A stretch of DNA of 64,000 nt. It comes from Clytia hemisphaerica (lineage: Eukaryota; Cnidaria; Hydrozoa; Leptothecata; Clytiidae). Made by a program: the position numbers and the translations under genes. The stretch spans positions 1,114,445 to 1,178,444 of the forward strand of contig CACVBU010000732.1 in assembly GCA_902728285.1 (NCBI GenBank). Direction: 5' to 3'. Below are positions 33,699 through 44,961 of the stretch, piece by piece; position 1 is the first letter of the stretch, and the number at the start of each line of letters is the position of its first letter. The notes under the pieces were generated by a model. That model had not been told where the DNA came from. It saw only the letters and a list, made by a program, of their open reading frames with translations, and did not search any database.

Positions 33699-36600
33699 TT
33701 GAATGGATCAATTAATGGAACAATTCATCACAAGAAGAACAATAGTATTGCAAAACTTGACATAGTGCACAATGACAAACCAAAAAGTTTATTATTGATT
33801 GACAGTACAGAAAGATTGCAGGTATGTATATTTTTTTCACAAAGTCAAAAACTTCCAAATCATGAGGCAAGAGTAATCAATGAACGGGTTTACCATTGCT
33901 TTGGATAAAATATTTTATGTATATAATGATTTAAAGTTCATCAGTCATAATCCATCATTTTCCAATACACAACCTTGTACACACAAGAAGATAAGCAGTC
34001 CAGCTTTCTACTTTCTGTGTGATTTTGAGCTTGATTTTTTGTCAAAAAATTCATATGGAACAAAGGAAAATAGTCAAAGATCGACAGTCAGGCACATCCT
34101 GGCAAATGAACGGGGTGAGCATAGACCTTTTTTCAAAGAGGATGTCCTGTTGAATAATTATGTAGTCCAGCCATAAAAACAATGATAGAGCCATGCATAA
34201 TTACAGTATCATGCATATTGTAATAATTATGCATGGTTTTATCATTGTTTTTTCTGCTGGACTACATAATTATTCAACAGGGTGGCCTCTTTGAAAAAAG
34301 GTCTATTTGCATGGGGTATTCGTCACCCAGTGTAAATGAGATAGGACGTCTCAGGCTAAAAGCGTGAAAATGAATAAAAATGAACTTCAAACTGAAAAAG
34401 GGAAAAAAGGAAGAAAACTGGGAACTTTATTTTTTCATTAAAAGTTTCTTCAATCTTCAATCAAGACAAAATTGACCCATGGAAAAAAAATTTCATCTAT
34501 GCAGTTCTTTGAAATGAAGCAAAATATTTCCAACCCTGTTCAATTAAACTGGGTATTCGGCGCTATTACGTCACTTTCGTTTTCGACCCCATTCATTTGC
34601 CAATGGTCGCAAGTGAAAAATACGCCGTTCATTTGCCAGGATGTGCCTGACTGATCAAAGAAATTTACCTTTACTTTCAATTGCAATTGCATTAATAGAA
34701 AGTACAGGGGCTTTCAAAGCTTTATGAAATAGGGACTTCCACAAGCTGCTAGAAAAAAGCCTTCAGATTGAAGACGAAAAAAATTTGCATTGTCATGATG
34801 GAGCACATGAAAAAATGAGCACATGAATAAAACCTGAGTAAGCTGTTAAATAAATATCACTCTAACTACTTTGCAGACCAGACAGTTGCTATGACGGAAT
34901 TAGACAAGGTACTGTGAGTTGGTCTAATCAGCGAGGCTGGAACTTCGATTTTTAAGGATTACGATTTTACCAGCTTTTTAGCGAATTTTGCCTTGCTAAT
35001 CCAAATTTTGCTAATCTAAAGTTTTTCAGTGTTCCGAAAAAACGCATAGCAGAAATTATTTCATCTTCACAGGATCGATTCTCAGCATTAAAATACATCT
35101 TATGATTAGCTCGCGTTCTCGCGCGGGCGAATAAAGATGAGGCGACAATCTTGCACTAAGGGTGCTACCGTCAACTGCTCTAACTTGGGACTATCTGACA
35201 AAACATGGGACGGCAATTCGGCCACCATTTCACCGAATGTCCAAAGTCATTTGGTTTGAGTTAAGGAACAGTATTTAAAAATACAGGATTTCTCTTTCAA
35301 TTTTACAGTAAGTGAAAATACAGACCAGATATGCAACAGTCCCATGTTGCGACCAATCGTCCCAAGTTAGAGCAGTTGACGGTACTTAGTTCTGCCTATT
35401 GGCCAACAATGACTGGTTCAAATACAGGATATTCCAATGATAATATGTTGTTTGTAAGTGTTTTTTCTGAGAGATACAAATAATAATTGAATCTTATACT
35501 ATTTATTTCAGATTTTTGAGCGCAAATTTAAATTTAAATTTGATTCAGTTTTTTTTGTCTGCCCGATCCTGAAAATGCAAAAATTGGCAGAAATCAACGA
35601 AAATTCTAACAATGAAATTCACAAAATTATGGATATGCACACCCAATAAACTTTTAACAAACACATCTACGATAACGACACTTACAATGTAGGAGATGTG
35701 ATAGACTTGTCCATTATGCTTGCTCTGAGCTCCCGGCCTATATGATTCAGCTTTGTCTGCAATATAAAAGCTGGCGCTTCGAATGTGGAAATTGTGTTAC
35801 AATAACGCCACTCTTACTTGAGAGGATTAAAACAAGCAGACAAAAAGCTCGCAGTAACATCACAACGAAAGAAGTAGATAAAGATGAACATCATAGATTG
35901 AAATTAGGTTTCAACGAGAGAATAACCTTTCTAGAAAGGAAAGTCGAGAAGCTAATGAATAAAAAAGACGTCAACAAAGAGAGGAACAACAAACGATCTG
36001 AAACACAGCTCGACAACACAGAAACAAAAAAACAATCATATGCAGAAGTCACCAAAGAAGATCTACAAAAACAAGAGGTGACCATAAAAAGTTTCATCAA
36101 ATCAGTGAACCAAGAGGAGCGTTGACTCAAATCAACCAAGTGCAACATCATAGTGCATGATTTAGGTGAAAACAAACACAAAAACAAAGAAGAGCAACAA
36201 GTTGGTGACAAAGATTTTATAGAAAGAATACTGAAACAACAAATGGGTTTCGACGTGATGATAATCAAGGTAGAACGCATAGGTGCTGGCAAAGATGAAT
36301 TGTATACAAATGAACGATGGAGACCATTAAAAGTTACTCTCGGGAGTGAAGAAGAAAGGATTAGAATACTTGCATCAGCCCACAAACTAGATAAAGATGA
36401 TTTCAGAGTATCAGACGATTTTTCAAGGAAAGAATGGGAGATAATAAAACAATGGCATCATAAAGCAAAAGAAAAAACATCGAAAGAAAAAGACAAGAGT
36501 CATATATGGAAAGTGAGAGGTAGTCCTAGGACTAAACTCTATTTAAAGAAATTTACGACGGAAACAACATGATTGTAAGAAGAGTGGGTTAGAGGCCAGA

Positions 36601-39600
36601 ATTGACAGATGAATGGAATGATAAGATCTATAAATTGTAAAGATGTAAGATTGTTTCATAGAGGTCAATAGACCTGAGAAATACACTTCTATAAATAAAA
36701 AAATAAATACCGTAAATCCTCGAATAAGCGCCCCGCTTGAATAAGTGCCCCGCTCGAATAAGCGCCTCCCTTTTAGTTGAAATAATATTATAAGCGCCCT
36801 GCTTGAATAAGCGCCCCCCTTTGAATAAGCACCCCCTCCAGGGAGAAGTTTTTATTTATGGGTAAGGTTGGTACTACTTTCAGATGTGTGTGGAGAGGTG
36901 CACGTACACGTGTGCATTGCACACCTCAAATGATTCAGTCTTAAGAAGTCTGAAAATTGGACAAGAAATAGATACCTAGATGATTCAATTGAAGGGAAAC
37001 AACAATGAAATAAACCAAATCAAGTCCAGCCTTATAATATTTGACTATTAAATTAAACCCAAGCTGCTCTCAGATTTTTTCTCCAATTCAAGAATTGAAT
37101 TTACATAATATTCCTAAGTGAAAGACTTGGAATGTCTCTTGAAAGGTACTTTCAGATAAGTATCCTTGGTAGATTTTTTTAATCGATTAAATGTGATAAA
37201 CCTTCTTGGAAAATACTAGAATTTTAAGCTAAATTTGATTGGGTAATTTTGATTTGGAAATACAAGGAATTTTAAGGCAATTTTGCTTTAGAAAAATAAG
37301 AGGTAATTGTCCTGAGGAAGTACAATAAGTGATGTATGTAATTTTTCTTTGAGATACAAGGAAGTGTTTATTAATGGATCGTTTAGTAAATCCAATTTCG
37401 AATTTGACAGATAGTCTGGCCGGAATACAATAAAATAGGGGTGAACGTAGAAAAAAATTCCGCGTAGACTTTCTTGGTACCGTTGGAAGCGAAATTTTAT
37501 GTAGATTATCATACTCAAAGCCTCATGATGAGGCCCTTGGGGAAAACTTTTGGTAAAATCAAGACTGAAGTGTACTTCTTCGCCCCAAAATAGATACGTT
37601 TTTTAGCAGTGTACTGGTCAACAGCTACACTAAATACCTATCAAAGCTATTCAAAGTCTTTGAAAGCAGCGCTATCCCCATGTGCTTTCGCCAAGGCTTA
37701 GCCTGCACTGACCCATTTTATCATGGATAACACTGTTTAATTGCTTGTGGTTTCCAGTAGTGTTGTTGGAAAATCCCCCCCCCCCCAGATTTTTGAGACA
37801 GGGGTATACATATTTGAGTGTTTTGAAAGACACCTACCATTGCAAGGATAGCACTTTTCAAGGCATTTTATATCGAAAATGGGTCCTAAGTGTTTTATTT
37901 CACCAATTTTTTTCCCCAAGGGCCTCAACGTGAGGCTCTGAGTATGTTAAACCTCGTAAAATTCCGCTTCCAACGATACCAAGAAAGTTTACGCGGAATT
38001 TTTTTCCAGGTCAACTTTTATTTCTGCCAGACTACTATCTATTATGTATTTGTGCGTCTGATTGACAACAATAGAATGATTAGTATTATAGAATCTTTTT
38101 ATATGTGTTTTCAAAGTTTTTACAACTTGGAGCTTTGGTTCTTCTATACTCTTCATTTTTCCCATAGGATCATAGACCACATAGATAAATCAGTAATTGT
38201 TTCAGACAGTTTGAGATTTTCAAAGTATTTCTGCAAATTTCAACAAAAGGATGGGATCAAAAAATTTTTTGCTTCATAAGGCATTACCTTTTAAAAAACT
38301 GTGTAATCTGGTGTAATCGAGGTTTTATTATTTATTTGGATTTCAGGTAGAACAATAATTTTGTACATTTCTAGGTAACAAAAGAGGGTGATTTCAAGCA
38401 TTTACTTGGTTGTGATGATGATCCTCGAGTGAAAGTTGTTTCAATCTTTGGAAACACAGGAGATGGAAAATCACATACTCTGAATCATACATTTTTTGAC
38501 GGCGCTGAAGTATTTGATACATCACCATCCCAAAAATCATGTACCGTTGGTGTATGGGTTTCCTACTGCCCGAACCAGAAAGCCATCATCGTGGATACAG
38601 AAGGTCTGCTTGGTGTTTCAGAAAATGCAAATAAGAGGATGAGATTGTTGATGAAGATTCTTGCTGTCTCAGATGTTGTGATTTATCGTACAAGAGCAGA
38701 ACGCCTACATTCTGATATGTTTACTTTCTTGGGTGATGCTTCAGAAGCCTACATCAAATATTTCACAAAAGATCTTCAATCAGTTCAACAAAGAGGCCAT
38801 ATGGAGAATGTTCCCTTGTGTAGCTTAGGTCCCTCTATTGTTATCTTTCAAGAGACACATTACACTACACCACTTGGTTTTGAAAATGATCCATCAGAAC
38901 AGTAAGTAAATTATGACAGAAGGTCAATTTGTACTCTCTGGAAAGACTTCTTGAATTATTTCTCTCCAAAAACTTTTAAAACTTGGCACTCTTTTTTGTA
39001 AACGAAAAAGAGGGGTTGATAACAAAGCTACACAGCTTTTCACCTTGAGTTTACACAAAAGTAACATAGATTTCTCTGAATAATCTTTTTGGTATATTCG
39101 TTCAATTGAGCACCAATTGATGCTGAATAATCCAAATACATCGATTTGACAATCTTAGAATACTTCAAATTTGTTTTTATTTTCACTTTACAGTGATAAC
39201 AGTCCAGAAGAGATTTTGAGATCCAATTTTTTCAACATTGGACGCAATCCAGCTGCATTTAGTTCCATCAATTATGTTGGTACAAGAACGACTACCCAAT
39301 CCACTGATTTCTCTATCCTCTTGAATGAAGTGAAGAAAAACCTCAAGAACAAGACCGTTCGTTCTGCAAGACCTGTTTCTGTCATTTTCAATGCTTTGAT
39401 GGTAAATTTGATTTTAAAGATTATGTTCTTTTTTATATGATATAAAAGTTGTTCTTTCTTTTGTTTAAAAATGCTGTCTAAGCAATTGTTAGGAGATACA
39501 TTAAATTAAATTTTAAAATAATTAAAAAAATAACTATTAAGAACGTTCTTAAACCTTTGGAAATTGTTATTCTTCTACAATTCTTTCTTCTTTAGTTCTA

Positions 39601-42600
39601 TTGCCAATAAGCTGAGTGTTTGTATTTAAGCGCACTCCTTTGAGTCTGAGATTTATATCAGTGGATCGGGCGTGCACTGACGATAACCACTCTTTACCTT
39701 TATTGTAGTTTTTGAATGACAAATTCGGTGATGATATCAATGACATCCTACCAAACAGTTTCCCTGATGAATATTTTACATGTGTTTCAAAATGTTTATC
39801 ATGCAGGTATGTTTAATGTTCTTGGAATATCTATTCAATTTATAGAGGATTTTAATCAGTGTTAATCCTTGTTATTCTGTTGTAATGGAATCCTTAAAAG
39901 AATTTGGAAGTAGAACTGCGCAAAATCTAGCAGAACTTGTTTATAGAATCCTTAAAATCATTTTACTGTGGACCGAACTGACTTGATCACTGTACGGAAC
40001 CAATTCTATGTTTTTTTCGAAAGATATCAATCAACTTTCGATCCAGCTCCCAAGCAACTCTAGACATTTCCAACAGAACCTTCTCCAATACCTTCCATTC
40101 TTTCTAATAGTGCTCGATGTGGAAAAAACATGAATCATGAGAAAGAAGAGAAAGAACATCGCTCAGAACAAAAGTGTACATATCAAGCACAATTTGACAA
40201 CAAAGTATATACGTGCAAGGTACGTCTGATTTTTATCTACTTTTATTTTGAAGTAATGTCAGTAAAAGTTTTGCCGTCTCGGTCCGCTTTTTGTCTCAGC
40301 TTTGCCAGCTAGTCTAAAAAGTTAGCAAAAAATCTATAGAATCTGTTGGAATTTGTTGTGTAAAGTTAATTTTTATTTGATACGCTACTTTTGTTTTCAT
40401 TTGTTTTGTTAATCGCGAGTGTTGGTAGAGTCTTTTATTATAAACAAGGCAATAGTCGACCAATTTTAAACCTGTTTATTTCCTAGGCATGCCATGAGAA
40501 AGGCGTTGAATCACTTGTGATACCCAAAACTGCTGAAACTCAAGATTCTCCCTTGGTTGGTCTTGCAAAATATGCTTGGTCAGGGTATGTTCTCATTGTG
40601 TTTGTGATTTGTATTAAGAAAAGAAGTTGTATTTAGAATGCTGTGTTTTGATTTCTTTTTCAATGTATTTTTCATTAAAAGTTATACATAACATTGAATT
40701 CGCACCTTTAAAATTAAGAAAATTGCAGAGAAAAAGATTGCATTTTGTTAATACTTTTAAATTAAAATAGTTTTCAGAAGATACACTAAAATCGACTGTT
40801 TGTTTTTTAATACACGATACTGAATAGCATTTGGCTTCCAGAGCAGAACAGGCTCCTTACATTGTTATTTCACAAAATAATTTCACTAAAAAGTTCAAAA
40901 GTGATTAATTCTGACGACGTTTTATTTTTGGAAAGTTTTTCTTTTTAGATTTTGTCTGGATTTCTCCTATACCTTTCAAACTGGCTGTCTGTAGATAATC
41001 CAAGTTATATTCAAATACACGATTTTCGTATTGCCAGTTAGATGAGCTTGGACTTAAAATGGTCCGCTAAATAAAAGATTTGTAATGATTTTCGTCCAGA
41101 ATCACAAAATATGGTCCAAACAAGTTTTTCTATCTTTTAATTTTTTGGAGGATTGTTTCTTGAATTTACATCCATAAGACTTTTTGTACAGTCGTTTGTC
41201 ATGCAACGAATAATGATACAAAAATTAGTATCTTTTCTTTTCCCTAGATATGTTCTTGAATGTCCAAAATGTGGTGTTATTTACCGAAGTCGACAATTTT
41301 GGTATGGCAATGGTGAAGTAGAGAATTTTGTGCGCATTGAAATCAAACATGTCTGGCCAGGGGTAAGATTTTGATATTTTCTGTTCATCGCGTATACAAG
41401 TCTCTCATTCCAAGCTTCTTCAAATTTGTAGCCAAGAGTGTCGTGAGAAGTACATGAATGCAAAGCTCATAAAGAGAACTTTACCCAAAAAGCTAAAACT
41501 TTACTTTAGTTTATAATGAATTGTGTCTAGAGCTTTTTAAATATGTTGATGAACGATTTGCTTGAAAATAGACTCACTTCACAATCAATGCATTCCTCTA
41601 CCACATTTCGAAATTATAAGAATATTAATTCGTTTGCAGACACGACTTCCAAACACTAGTCAAAATTCAGCACGACGCATTTTGGATGGTATGATGAACT
41701 TGGCAGATGCAATCACCAATGTTAGTGCAAAACCTACTAAAGCTGTCACCAGTTGGGTTACTGATAAAGTTGCTCCAACCTACTGGACACCTAACTATCT
41801 CATTATTGTAAGTTCTTTTGTTATATTTTCGAATATATTGTGTCTTTGAGAGATATGTTGTTGAACGATGGAAAAAATTGTGATCCGCTCTCAATGATAT
41901 TTTTATTTGTGTCTTTGAAAGATAAACTTTTGGAATCTATAATGTATTAAATTGGAGAAAAATTTGTCCAATGGCCCTGAATGGCCATGCTTAAGAAGAT
42001 GTTGTAAAATATGAAAGATTCGAGGTTTTTTCTTTTGGACAAACTATTCAAATTAAAAGGGCTATTCAAATATGCAATTTCTAGGTAAAAATTAGCATGG
42101 TAAAAAGGGTGTGTCATTTGTCGATTGGAATTTTTTTTGTCTAAAGTAATTATATGGGAAGTTCATATAATTCCACTGTTTTCAAAGAAAAGTTTTGTTT
42201 ATTTTTGAGTAATGAGTAACTGCGAGTTTGAAAGTCGTTTTTTCCTCCAATTAATATCAGACCTGGTGGGAGGGCAGAAGGCTGGAAGAAAGAATGAAGA
42301 AGAAGAAAACAATCCATTCATGTTTTCTCCTTAAAATGTTTTTTATAAGAAAATCACTTTCAAGAAAGTACTTGATTAAACCTTAAACTTTGCCAGCCAA
42401 TCTCTTGGATGGACAAAAATTCTTCGAATTTTTTTACAATATTATGGTGAAAATATTTGAAATATATCTCACTTCGATTTTTCACCCTCTCTAGGACTGT
42501 GCAAAATGTGGCCATGATTTTGAAGAGACAGAGAAGAAACATCATTGTCGAGCCTGTGGTCGAGGTTATTGTGACTCGTGTACACAACATAGGATTCCTG

Positions 42601-43888
42601 TACCGGACAGAGGCTGGGGAGACACGCCTGTTCGTGTTTGTGATGATTGCTTCACTAAATCCGGACAAGTCGATCAATCGAGTGTGCAGAAGAATTCGAT
42701 CGATATCAGGTAAGAAAATTTCCAGTTTGTTAAATGTGCAAGATTTTGAGTTGCAAACATCGTTAAGAATAACACCCCCTTCTCACTGACACGGTAGGAT
42801 TCTTTCAGCCTGGAATAAAAATAACGGACTGAAATTCGATGGGGATTAACATTCCCATATTTTTTATGGCTTGGGATTTCAATTCTTTTGTTTTCAAGTC
42901 ACAAAATTCAGTGGGGATAGAAAGAATAGTATAATATTTTGCAGTGAAGATTGGTTTATTTGATTATTTTCAGTGGAGACAAAAATTGGAGGATAATTTT
43001 CAACTATGGACGATATTTTTGCCAATTTTTCCAGTGTGAAGGGGTCCCAGTAGGTCTGTGAGAAGGGGTTTAAGAATAGTACACGAAGGAATCTTTTAAA
43101 AAAATCGCAAAAGCTCAAAGTTTCAAATTTAAAAACTGAACCACCTTCATATTATTTGCATGCTTTCTTTTACCAAAAACGCAATGTTAAAATCGATAAT
43201 GACGACGATATAGTACCCAAAAGGCAAGGGTTAGACCTATGGTTTTCCTAGAAAAAAATTAAAGCCGGTTCTCGGTATAGTCTAAATCACATCCCTTTGT
43301 AAAACCGCAGGTCTAAGGAGCTAGAATCCGTTAGTGGATGCTAGCAGCAGTAGAATTTTCTTGTGATATCATTGGAATATCTTTATAGATGCCTTTTTAG
43401 GAATTCTAGCTTTACAGATCTGTGAATATTATCAAATCGAAAATTGACCATCTTTTCTCTCTCCTTCCATCCATAGTGAGTTGTTGGAAGCGATTGATGA
43501 TGACCCTGAAATCGATACAGGTGAAATGGTAGCCATCAAAACCGCCAAAAACATACCCACCCGCCACCCGCCTGAAGTTCTCACAACACGGAAAGTAACC
43601 GAGCAAGTCCAGTCCACACTTTCATTCCTATCAAGCTCTTTAGAATATCCCTTGGAGTATTTAGTGGATTCGGCCAGACCTGATTATTGGGTTCCAGATT
43701 CCAAGATTTTGAATTGCCACTCATGCGAAATGGAATTCTCAAAAAAAGATTCTAAGCATCATTGTCGCAAGTGTGGAAAGGGCTTTTGTGATCCATGCTC
43801 AAAGTCTAGAGTGCCGGTACCGAGTCGTGGTTGGGATTATCCAGTTCGTGTTTGTAACGGATGTTCGTTGAAGAAAGGTCCTTTGTAA
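33699..43888 (+). CDS. ZFYVE1: Zinc finger FYVE domain-containing protein 1 (DFCP1), N-terminus incomplete
   Basis: PI3P-binding protein of ER/omegasome and lipid-droplet membranes with an N-terminal nucleotide-binding domain. Recognised exons: up to 33821, then 38375-38901, 39194-39401, 39709-39806, 40111-40219, 40487-40584, 41248-41362, 41640-41807, 42495-42709 and 43477-43888 (TAA stop). All introns are GT-AG with matching phases, giving about 690 aa versus 777 in human. Numbering from 33699, the P-loop GNTGDGKS is at 67-74 and DTEG at 115-118. FYVE 1 begins at C484, with KKHHCRACG and RVC; FYVE 2 begins at C634, with WVPD upstream, SKHHCRKCG and RVC. The first recognised exon has no Met. 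A TGA at 33669 with no AG before about 33734 means it probably begins at 33735, 33738 or 33746. One or more upstream exons with the start are unlocated. Confidence 0.95.
33823..34120. other. Start of the 4.5-kb ZFYVE1 intron
   Basis: Intronic AT-rich sequence. A 98-codon open frame at 33880-34176 runs into the foldback repeat and has no recognisable product. Confidence 0.4.
34121..34306. repeat. Foldback element, two ~90-bp arms
   Basis: The sequence from ATAGACCTTTTTTCAAAGAG at 34121 is mirrored by CTCTTTGAAAAAAGGTCTAT ending at 34306. Pairing continues through TGTTGAATAATTATGTAGTC, AACAATGAT and CCATGCATAATTA to a centre near 34213, with few mismatches. There is almost no loop, so this is a near-complete palindrome. 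Non-coding, in the large ZFYVE1 intron. Confidence 0.9.
34307..35165. other. ZFYVE1 intron sequence, nothing recognised
   Basis: AT-rich sequence. No coding exon, RNA gene or repeat was recognised apart from short simple runs. Confidence 0.4.
35166..35384. repeat. 219-bp MITE with perfect 26-bp inverted ends, copy 2
   Basis: The same 26-bp inverted ends as the element at 27573-27862 stand at 35166-35191 and 35359-35384. Subterminal blocks are shared and the centre is about 70 bp shorter. This establishes a dispersed family. Confidence 0.9.
35742..36572 (+). pseudogene. LINE ORF1-type gene, interrupted by one in-frame stop
   Basis: Two frames, 35742-36122 and 36126-36572, lie in the same reading phase and are separated by a single TGA at 36123-36125. 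Together they read as one basic, Lys/Glu-rich protein of about 276 residues: a coiled-coil-like N-terminal half (ERITFLERKVEKLMNKKD), then KSTKCNIIVHDLGEN, RPLKVTLGSEEERIRILASA, DDFRVSDDFSRKEW and WKVRGSPRTKLYLKKF. The latter half resembles RNA-binding ORF1 proteins of L1/CR1-type LINEs. An ORF1 start further upstream may be frameshifted. No reverse transcriptase follows; an A/T-rich tail (ATAAATAAAAAAATAAAT) comes about 110 bp after the stop. Confidence 0.75.
36708..36840. repeat. GAATAAGCGCCCC repeat, one-ended relative
   Basis: Starts TACCGTAAATCCTCGAATAAGC and carries five or six GAATAAGCGCCCC-type units. It has no inverted right end within reach. It directly abuts the A-rich tail of the ORF1 retroposon. 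Related to 22752-23046 and 44541-44961. Confidence 0.7.
36841..37407. other. ZFYVE1 intron sequence, nothing recognised
   Basis: No coding exon or repeat was recognised, apart from a short GTGTGTGGAGAGGTGCACGTACACG tract near 36885. Confidence 0.35.
37408..38040. repeat. ~630-bp inverted-repeat element in the ZFYVE1 intron
   Basis: The left arm ~37408-37553 and right arm ~37905-38040 are inverted copies of about 140 bp. Matched blocks include AGATAGT-CTGGC, AAAAAAATTCCGCGTA, ACTTTCTTGGTA-CGTTGGAAGC and GAGGCCCTTGGGGAAA. The interior has a C10 run at about 37778. No coding content. Confidence 0.85.
42806..43070. repeat. Dispersed ~260-bp repeat, copy 1 (ZFYVE1 intron)
   Basis: Runs from CAGCCTGGAATAAAAATAACGGACTGAAA to CCAGTGTGAAGGGGTCCCAG...TGAGAAGGGG. 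Long blocks, such as GAGGATTGGT...TTTGATTATTTTCAGT and GATATTTTTGCCAATTTTTCCAGT, recur in the same orientation at 56488-56743. Non-coding. Confidence 0.85.
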
Positions 43889-44540
43889 TGATTGAGGGTA
43901 TGATGTCATCATTTATAATGATCTGTTGATGGTTGGCTTTATTTGGCTTTATTATGTTTTGATTTAACTTTCTGCTTAAAAAAAGATATCTACAACCTAT
44001 GCTGTTGTTTTCCATATAACTTTATCGTGATGCTCTTGAATGTAAAGTATCCACACATACTTGAAGCTTTTTTGAATTTATTCAAAGCTGTGTGAAGAGC
44101 ATCTCGCTACTTTTCTTCATGTCTTTTTTGTATCTCTAAACTTGTAACTAGAACTGTATGAATTGTCATCCCAAAGTTGTTCGTTGTCCCCTAGGACCAG
44201 TTATGAATCCTAGTGTGACACTTCTTTGGAAATGATGAAGTAGACTTAGCTTTTATATCCTAAATCATAATCATAATTTTTATCGCTGTACTGTACTTTA
44301 CTTTCGTTTTTAACCCTAGTTTCTAAGGGTGCTTGTTCCTTATGTTGAGTTAAGTAGTTAGAGAATTGTGTTGTTTTTTAATTTTTTACATCACTTTGTG
44401 GCTACTGAAAGGTCCCGTCGAGTTTCTTCAAGTTTTAACCAAATGGGGCCAGATCAAGGATCACAGACGGGTCAAATTAAATTCTCTTTACCTTATAATT
44501 ACGAAGCGTTTCAGTTTCATTTTTGAGATGACTGGTTTTT
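43889..44540. other. ZFYVE1 3' region
   Basis: AT-rich sequence expected to hold the 3' UTR. No gene was recognised and no single canonical AATAAA stood out close to the stop. Confidence 0.4.
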
Positions 44541-44961
44541 ATACCGTATTACTTCGAATAAACGCCCCCCTCGAATAAACGCCCCTCCTAAAAGGAAAAT
44601 TATTTAATAAACGCCCCCTTCGAATGAATGCCCCCTCTAGGGGAGGGGCGTTTATTAGAAACTTATGACTTTAATACTTCAATATCAGTGATGATTGGGT
44701 TTGAAAAGGAAGATTTTAGTCATTTCTTGTAACCAAAGCAGTTTTCGATGCAATTTCAATCGTTGAACCAAAGAAATTTTGCACTAAAATCCTGATAAAG
44801 AACTAAAACAAAGGATATATTTGTTCTAAATATTCGACTTTAGACTAAAATAATTCAATAAACGCCCCCTTCTTTTAAACGCCCCCTTCGAATAAACGCC
44901 CCTCCTAAAATCGAAAAAATTTAATAAACGCCCCGGGCGTTTATTCGAAGTAATACGGTAT
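44541..44961. repeat. GAATAAACGCCCC-family element, full-length copy
   Basis: The left end ATACCGTATTACTTCGAATA is exactly inverted at the right end, TATTCGAAGTAATACGGTAT. Both are followed inward by arrays of (C)GAATAAACGCCCC and TTTAAACGCCCC units. The centre (about 44665-44850) is unrelated AT-rich sequence. This is the best-preserved member of the family in the window. Confidence 0.9.

Noticed and set aside
35891..36385. Minus-strand 164-codon open frame
   Set aside because: It is the antisense of the ORF1-type gene. The Ser/Leu/Phe-rich product is what the complement of Lys/Glu/Asp-rich codons gives.
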